From assembly GCA_024636135.1 (NCBI GenBank), contig JAGXHP010000013.1:1-9642 (forward strand): 9,642 nt of DNA. The letters run 5' to 3'. This DNA comes from Chloroflexota bacterium (GTDB taxonomy: Bacteria; Chloroflexota; Limnocylindria; QHBO01). Under the pieces are notes generated by a model. The model made no database searches and was not told the origin of the DNA. It worked only from the letters and a program-made list of their open reading frames with translations. Shown piece after piece: positions 6,166-9,642 of the stretch. The stretch's first letter is position 1, and every line of letters starts with the position of its first letter. The translations under genes and the position numbers were made by a program.

Positions 6166-6646
6166 CCGTCTGGTCGCGGACCTCACCGCCGCCCGCGCCG
6201 ACTTCATCAAGGCGCTCGGGGCCGTGGACGCCGGCCTGGTCACCGTCCCGGGTGTCATGGAGGACTGGAGCGTGCGCGACATGGTCGTCCACCTTGCGGC
6301 CTGGGCCGAGCATGCGTCGAGGGCGCTCGAGCTTGCGTCGACGGGTCGCGCCGCCGAGTTCGCCTACTCCACGGACGACACCGACGCCATGAACGCCCGC
6401 ATCCTGGCCGATGCGCGTGCGACGGCTCCGGCGGATGCGCTGGCGCGCGAGGAGGCGGCATTCGAGGCCTTCCGCGCCGGGCTTGTCGCGCTCGACCCCG
6501 CGCTCCTTGGCCTGCGGCTTGGCAACGGCGACCGCGTCGAGGAGGTGATCCGCTACGACGGCGCGGACCACTACGCGGAGCACGCCGGTCACCTTCGCGC
6601 CTGGTTCGCCGATGACGATGATGATGACGACGAGGACGGGGACTGA
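6158..6646 (+). CDS. DinB-fold putative metal-dependent protein, copy 2, with acidic tail
   Basis: This 162-residue paralogue of the preceding gene has its likely metal ligands at His45 (DMVVHLAAWAEHA), His138 and His142 (DHYAEHAGHLR). The last two are at the same residue numbers as in copy 1. The ATG at 6158 has a good Shine-Dalgarno sequence (GGGGGAG, 6147-6153) and overlaps the end of copy 1 by 8 bases. The protein ends in an unusual acidic run, ADDDDDDDEDGD (151-162), absent from copy 1 and encoded by a GAT/GAC-rich microrepeat at 6611-6643. The tail may be a non-functional expansion or may bind cations or basic partners; this is inference. The tandem pair may form a heterodimer, since DinB proteins are often dimeric. 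The substrate is unknown. Confidence 0.85.
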   Translation: MDDRLVADLTAARADFIKALGAVDAGLVTVPGVMEDWSVRDMVVHLAAWAEHASRALELASTGRAAEFAYSTDDTDAMNARILADARATAPADALAREEAAFEAFRAGLVALDPALLGLRLGNGDRVEEVIRYDGADHYAEHAGHLRAWFADDDDDDDEDGD

Positions 6647-6656
6647 GGTCGCGCCG

Positions 6657-8735
6657 ATGACGGAGACTGACCCGGCCGTTCGCGCGGCCGAGCTGCGCAC
6701 ACTGCTCGACGACGCCAACCATCGCTACCACGTGCTCGACGCACCGACGATCAGTGATCGCGAGTACGACCTCCGCTTCCGCGAGCTCGTCGACCTCGAG
6801 GCGGCGCACCCCGAGCTCGGCACACCGGATTCGCCGACGCAGCGCGTGGGCGCCCCGGTCGAGGGTGGGTTTCCGTCGGTCCGCCACGCGGTGCCGATGC
6901 TCAGCCTGGGCAACGCCTTCGGCACCGACGAGCTGCGCGACTTCGATGCCCGCGTGCGCAAGGGCCTGGGGCTCGCCGCCGACGACACGCCGGTCGATTA
7001 CGTCTGCGAGCTGAAGATCGACGGGTTGGCGATCAGCCTGCGCTACGAGGGGCGGCGGTTCGTCCGTGGCGCCACGCGCGGGGACGGCACGACGGGCGAG
7101 GACGTCACGCCCAACCTGCGGACGGTCCGTGCGATTCCCCTCGTCCTGAAGGAGGACCCGCCGGGCGACGAGCTCGAGGTCCGCGGCGAGGTGTACATGC
7201 CCCGAGGCGCGTTTGCGGCGCTCAACGAGCAGCTGGAGCGAGAGGGAAGGCCGCTGTATGCGAATGCCCGGAATACCACCGCCGGGACCGTGCGGCAGAA
7301 GGACCCGGCGGTCACGGCCAGTCGACGCCTCAGCCTCTGGACCTATCAGCTGGTCGGTGCCCACGGCCTCGCAACGCACTCGGAGTCGTTCGACCTGCTC
7401 CGACGGCTCGGATTCCCCGTGAACCCGAACGTTCGCGTCGTGCGCGGCGTGGACGCCGTGATCGGCTACGTGGAGGAGTGGGCTGAGGCCCGCCGCGATC
7501 TGGAGTACGAGACGGATGGGATCGTCATCAAGGTCGATTCGCTCGCCGACCAGGAGCGACTTGGCTTCGTCTCGCGCGCCCCGAGGTGGGCCACCGCCTA
7601 CAAGTTCCCCGCGGAGCAGGTGACCACGAAGCTCGAGGAGATCGAGGTGTACGTGGGGCGCACCGGTGCCATGACGCCCGTGGCCCACGTGACACCGGTG
7701 TTCGTTGGCGGGACCACCGTGCGCAACGCGACGCTCCACAACATCGACGAGATTCGCCGCAAGGACCTGCGCGTCGGTGACACCGTCGTGCTCCAGCGCG
7801 CGGGGGACGTGATTCCCGAGGTCGTGAGCGCCGTCGTCGACGCGCGTGACGGCACCGAAGTGGCGTGGGACATGCCGGCCGCATGCCCCGTGTGCGGCAC
7901 TGAGGCGCTGCGGGAGGAGGGCGAGGTCGTGACGCGCTGTCCGAACCCCTACTGCCCGGCGCAGCGCATCGGCGGCCTCCTGCACTTCAGCGGGCGCGGC
8001 GGCATGGACATCGACGGACTCGGCTACAAGATCATGGTCCAGCTGGTCGAGCGCGAGCTGGTCAAGGAGCCGGCGGATGTCTTTCGGCTCGATGCGGATA
8101 CGCTCGCCGATCTCGATCGGCTCGGCCGCAAGAGCGCCGAGAACCTCTCAGGTGCCATCGAGGCAGCGCGGCGGCGTCCGCTCGGCAAGATCATCAACGG
8201 CCTCGGAATCCGGCATGTCGGCGAGCAGACTGCCATCGACCTCGCCGGTTGGCTGGCGCGCGAGCTTCCACGCGAGAACGACGAGTCCGATGCCGGATGG
8301 ACGCGCCGGGTGGCGGATCGGCTGCGCGAGGCGACCGTGGAAGACCTGACCGAGGTCAGCGGGATCGGCGGCGTGGTGGCGGAGGGGATCGCCCGCTTCT
8401 TCGGCGATGAGCACACGCGCGACGCGCTCCATCGGCTGCTGGACGCCGGGGTGGAAGCGGAGGCGCCGCTGGCGGGTGCGCCTGCCGAGCCTGTCGACGG
8501 ACCCCTGAGCGGGAAGACGCTCGTCGTCACGGGCACCCTCGCCGGATTCACCCGCCCGGAGGCCGAGGCCGCGATCCGGGCGGCCGGTGGGCATCCCGCG
8601 TCCTCGGTTTCGGCGAAGACCGATTACCTCGTGGCCGGCGATAAGGCCGGCAGCAAGCTCGCCAAGGCAGAGAAGCTCGGCGTCACGATCCTTGACGAAG
8701 ACCAGTTCCGGAACCTGGTGGAGGAGAAATCATGA
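6657..8735 (+). CDS. ligA: NAD-dependent DNA ligase LigA
   Basis: LigA seals nicks between Okazaki fragments and after excision repair, using NAD+ to form a ligase-AMP intermediate. The 692 residues cover the full domain order. An Ia NAD-binding region comes first (HRYHVLDAPTISDREYD). The adenylation domain carries the AMP-accepting Lys120 in ELKIDG, plus RGDGTTGEDVT and ETDGIVIKVD. The OB fold follows (GRTGAMTPVAHVTPV, VGDTVVLQRAGDVIPEVV). A Cys4 zinc finger is at Cys410, 413, 428 and 433, then helix-hairpin-helix repeats, and a C-terminal BRCT domain (from GPLSGKTLVVTGTL) to the end. The ATG at 6657 is chosen because GAGGT (6645-6649) lies 7 bases upstream and the family's N-terminus begins there. 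An in-frame ATG at 6612 sits inside the acidic tail of the previous gene and would add 15 unrelated residues. The gene starts 10 bases after dinB-like 2 and overlaps osmC by 4 bases. All key residues are present. Confidence 0.98.
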   Translation: MTETDPAVRAAELRTLLDDANHRYHVLDAPTISDREYDLRFRELVDLEAAHPELGTPDSPTQRVGAPVEGGFPSVRHAVPMLSLGNAFGTDELRDFDARVRKGLGLAADDTPVDYVCELKIDGLAISLRYEGRRFVRGATRGDGTTGEDVTPNLRTVRAIPLVLKEDPPGDELEVRGEVYMPRGAFAALNEQLEREGRPLYANARNTTAGTVRQKDPAVTASRRLSLWTYQLVGAHGLATHSESFDLLRRLGFPVNPNVRVVRGVDAVIGYVEEWAEARRDLEYETDGIVIKVDSLADQERLGFVSRAPRWATAYKFPAEQVTTKLEEIEVYVGRTGAMTPVAHVTPVFVGGTTVRNATLHNIDEIRRKDLRVGDTVVLQRAGDVIPEVVSAVVDARDGTEVAWDMPAACPVCGTEALREEGEVVTRCPNPYCPAQRIGGLLHFSGRGGMDIDGLGYKIMVQLVERELVKEPADVFRLDADTLADLDRLGRKSAENLSGAIEAARRRPLGKIINGLGIRHVGEQTAIDLAGWLARELPRENDESDAGWTRRVADRLREATVEDLTEVSGIGGVVAEGIARFFGDEHTRDALHRLLDAGVEAEAPLAGAPAEPVDGPLSGKTLVVTGTLAGFTRPEAEAAIRAAGGHPASSVSAKTDYLVAGDKAGSKLAKAEKLGVTILDEDQFRNLVEEKS

Positions 8736-9244
8736 CCGATGCGATCCGCACCGCGATCGAGGGCGCTTCCGCCTATCTCGGCGAACACCCCGACGAGGCG
8801 CGGTACACCGATTCGCTGGCGACCGCGAGGGTCGTCTCCGGGTTGCATGTCCGGGTCGACGGGGCGGGTGGCGAGGTCCTCGAGACCGACATGCCCGCGG
8901 CGGTGGGGGGAGGTGGCGCGCACCCGAGCCCCGGCTGGTTCCTGCGGGCAGCTCTGGCCTCCTGCGTCGCTTCGCTGGCAACGATGCGCGCGGCCCAGCT
9001 CGGCTGGTCCGGGTTCCGGGTCGAGGTGGACGTCGATTCCGAGTCCGACGACCGTGGCATCCTGGGCCTCGATGCGTCGACGCCAGCCGGACCACTCTCG
9101 GTTCGCGTCTCGCTCCGCATGACCGCCGATGGAATCGGGCTCGAGCACCTGGAGGAGCTCGCGGTGTGGGCGGTCGACCATTGCCCGGTCTCCGACGCTG
9201 TCCACCGCGGTGTTCCGCTCCATGTCGAGGTGTCTGACGCGTGA
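8732..9244 (+). CDS. OsmC family protein (peroxide/thiol redox)
   Basis: OsmC/Ohr proteins are small dimeric enzymes that reduce organic hydroperoxides with a pair of cysteines. This 170-residue protein has both: Cys78 in PGWFLRAALASCVASL and Cys151 in AVDHCPVSDAVHRG, matching the two-cysteine layout of the family. The glycine run just before the first cysteine helix (AVGGGGAHPSP) is somewhat unusual. Because it lacks the canonical Ohr signature as I know it, I call it OsmC-like and not Ohr. The ATG overlaps the ligA stop (ATGA) and is preceded by a very good Shine-Dalgarno sequence (GGAGGAG, 8720-8726), so it is probably translated well as part of the operon. Its substrate cannot be told from sequence alone. 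Confidence 0.9.
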   Translation: MTDAIRTAIEGASAYLGEHPDEARYTDSLATARVVSGLHVRVDGAGGEVLETDMPAAVGGGGAHPSPGWFLRAALASCVASLATMRAAQLGWSGFRVEVDVDSESDDRGILGLDASTPAGPLSVRVSLRMTADGIGLEHLEELAVWAVDHCPVSDAVHRGVPLHVEVSDA

Positions 9245-9358
9245 CGCCGGTCGTGGTGCGGGACGCCCTTCCCGCCGATGCGGCCCGCATCGCCGAGGTC
9301 GCCCGGGACCCAGCACGCGTATGGGCGTGAGCTGGTGCGCCACACCAGTCTGGCCTAG
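9241..9358 (+). pseudogene. Probable remnant of a GNAT acetyltransferase gene
   Basis: A GTG at 9241 overlaps the osmC stop as GTGA and has GAGGTG (9227-9232) 8 bases upstream, so it is placed like a real sixth operon gene. It encodes VTPVVVRDALPADAARIAEV, which reads like the first strand and helix of a GNAT N-acetyltransferase, but the frame stops at 9330 after 29 codons. Shifting to the +1 frame around 9311-9320 gives QHAYGRELVRHTSLA, ending in TAG at 9356-9358. This resembles the last strand of many GNATs. I infer a gene that lost its middle (about 100 or more codons, including the acetyl-CoA site) through an internal deletion. The N-terminal part is fairly persuasive; the C-terminal part is weaker and could be chance. 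A short leader-like ORF is an alternative reading. Confidence 0.5.
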
Positions 9359-9388
9359 CGACGACCGCCCGCCATGCGGCCCGCATCG
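9271..9388. repeat. Palindromic 21-base repeat, two copies flanking the convergent junction
   Basis: CCCGCC followed by ATGCGGCCCGCATCG occurs at 9271-9292 (with one extra G after CCCGCC) and at 9368-9388. The copies are 97 bases apart and lie on either side of the junction between the GNAT remnant and the transporter gene. The core ATGCG-GCC-CGCAT is itself an inverted repeat. In copy 1 the stem extends to 7 bp (CGATGCG 9276-9282 with CGCATCG 9286-9292). Each copy lies in the coding frame of a different gene on opposite strands. Confidence 0.7.
9331..9349. terminator. Weak hairpin at the convergent gene junction
   Basis: CTGGTG (9332-9337) pairs with CACCAG (9343-9348) around a 5-base loop, with a possible extra G-T pair at the base on the plus strand. 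It sits just before the two tail-to-tail stops (CTAG, 9355-9358) and could serve as a shared terminator. The stem is short and no T-tract follows on either strand. Confidence 0.25.
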
Positions 9389-9642
9389 GGTCGCCGGCGC
9401 AGCCGCAGCATGGCAGCGATGCCGACCGCGGGCCCCGCCGCCAGGATGGCGAAGGCCAGCGTCCACGATTGCTGATCGGTCGGATCGAGGAGGCCGATGC
9501 CGACCATCGTGATACCGGTGAGCAGGAACCCCGCGGCGGTCTGGAGCGCAAGGGCGGATCCCGCCGTGCCGGGTGGGGAGAGCTCACTCACCGCGGTCGA
9601 GAACTGCGCCGAATCGGCCACGACGGTGATGCCCCACACGAC
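9355..9642 (-). CDS. C-terminal part of a probable major facilitator superfamily transporter
   Basis: The minus-strand frame is open to the window edge and gives the last 95 residues of a larger membrane protein; the start lies beyond base 9642. Two hydrophobic segments are visible, at about residues 28-50 (ALALQTAAGFLLTGITMVGI) and 60-79 (WTLAFAILAAGPAVGIAAML), followed by a basic cytoplasmic tail (RLRRRPDAGRMAGGRR). The stretch ADSAQFSTAVSELSPPGTAGSALALQTAAGF, split here only by loop residues, resembles the loop and helix 11 region of MFS efflux-type permeases. The Arg-rich end after the last helix also fits. The substrate is unknown. The gene converges on the operon, and its TAG stop (9355-9357) overlaps the out-of-frame stop of the GNAT remnant. 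A valine GTG at 9639 is not the true start. Confidence 0.75.
   Translation of the reverse strand, partial: VVWGITVVADSAQFSTAVSELSPPGTAGSALALQTAAGFLLTGITMVGIGLLDPTDQQSWTLAFAILAAGPAVGIAAMLRLRRRPDAGRMAGGRR

Noticed and set aside
6612..6656. Upstream in-frame ATG as the ligA start
   Set aside because: It would add 15 residues read from the acidic-tail microrepeat. It has no ribosome binding site, whereas the ATG at 6657 has GAGGT 7 bases upstream and fits the family N-terminus.
6255..7985. A 576-codon open frame on the minus strand opposite dinB-like 2 and ligA
   Set aside because: It is opposite ligA, whose catalytic motifs are all intact. The translated product shows no family signature and is typical of antisense frames at high GC.

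Overview
This is a high-GC bacterial chromosome segment with dense coding and short gene overlaps. The mix of genes is a GroEL with a Gly-Gly-Met tail, PcrA/UvrD, NAD-dependent ligase, a DGPF-type YCII protein, DinB-fold proteins and OsmC. Together with a TANNNT box placed for a leaderless mRNA, it suggests a Chloroflexota- or Actinomycetota-like organism. I lean to Chloroflexota from the look of the GroEL sequence, but no rRNA is present and the taxon is an inference.

Layout. (1) 1-1395: the 3' six-sevenths of groEL, entering from the left edge and closed by a hairpin at 1454-1488. (2) 1396-1656: an intergenic stretch with two further hairpins. (3) 1657-2478: a secreted, C-terminally membrane-anchored protein built from six cysteine-pair repeats, closed by a perfect 14-bp-stem terminator. 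(4) 2660-3028: a stand-alone YCII/DGPF protein with a strong ribosome binding site. (5) 3029-3232: a gap with one doubtful 37-codon ORF and the predicted promoter of the next unit. (6) 3233-9244: a five-gene, same-strand unit, uvrD/pcrA - dinB-like 1 - dinB-like 2 - ligA - osmC-like, with gaps of -4, -8, +10 and -4 bases. (7) 9241-9358: what looks like the remnant of a sixth operon gene, a GNAT acetyltransferase. (8) 9355-9642, minus strand: the C-terminal end of a probable major facilitator transporter, convergent with the operon.

How the genes work together. PcrA helicase and NAD-dependent ligase are a familiar adjacent pair in Firmicutes (pcrB-pcrA-ligA). Here the pair is kept, but a tandem duplicate of DinB-fold proteins sits between the two genes, and an OsmC peroxide/thiol protein follows ligA. 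The short overlaps imply one transcript and coupled translation. A reasonable inference is that DNA repair or replication enzymes share expression with thiol- or metal-dependent detoxification proteins.

I see no CRISPR array, insertion sequence, tRNA or rRNA, and no obvious defence system. The most unusual items are the cysteine-pair repeat protein, the palindromic 21-base repeat flanking the convergent junction at the right end, and the decayed GNAT gene.
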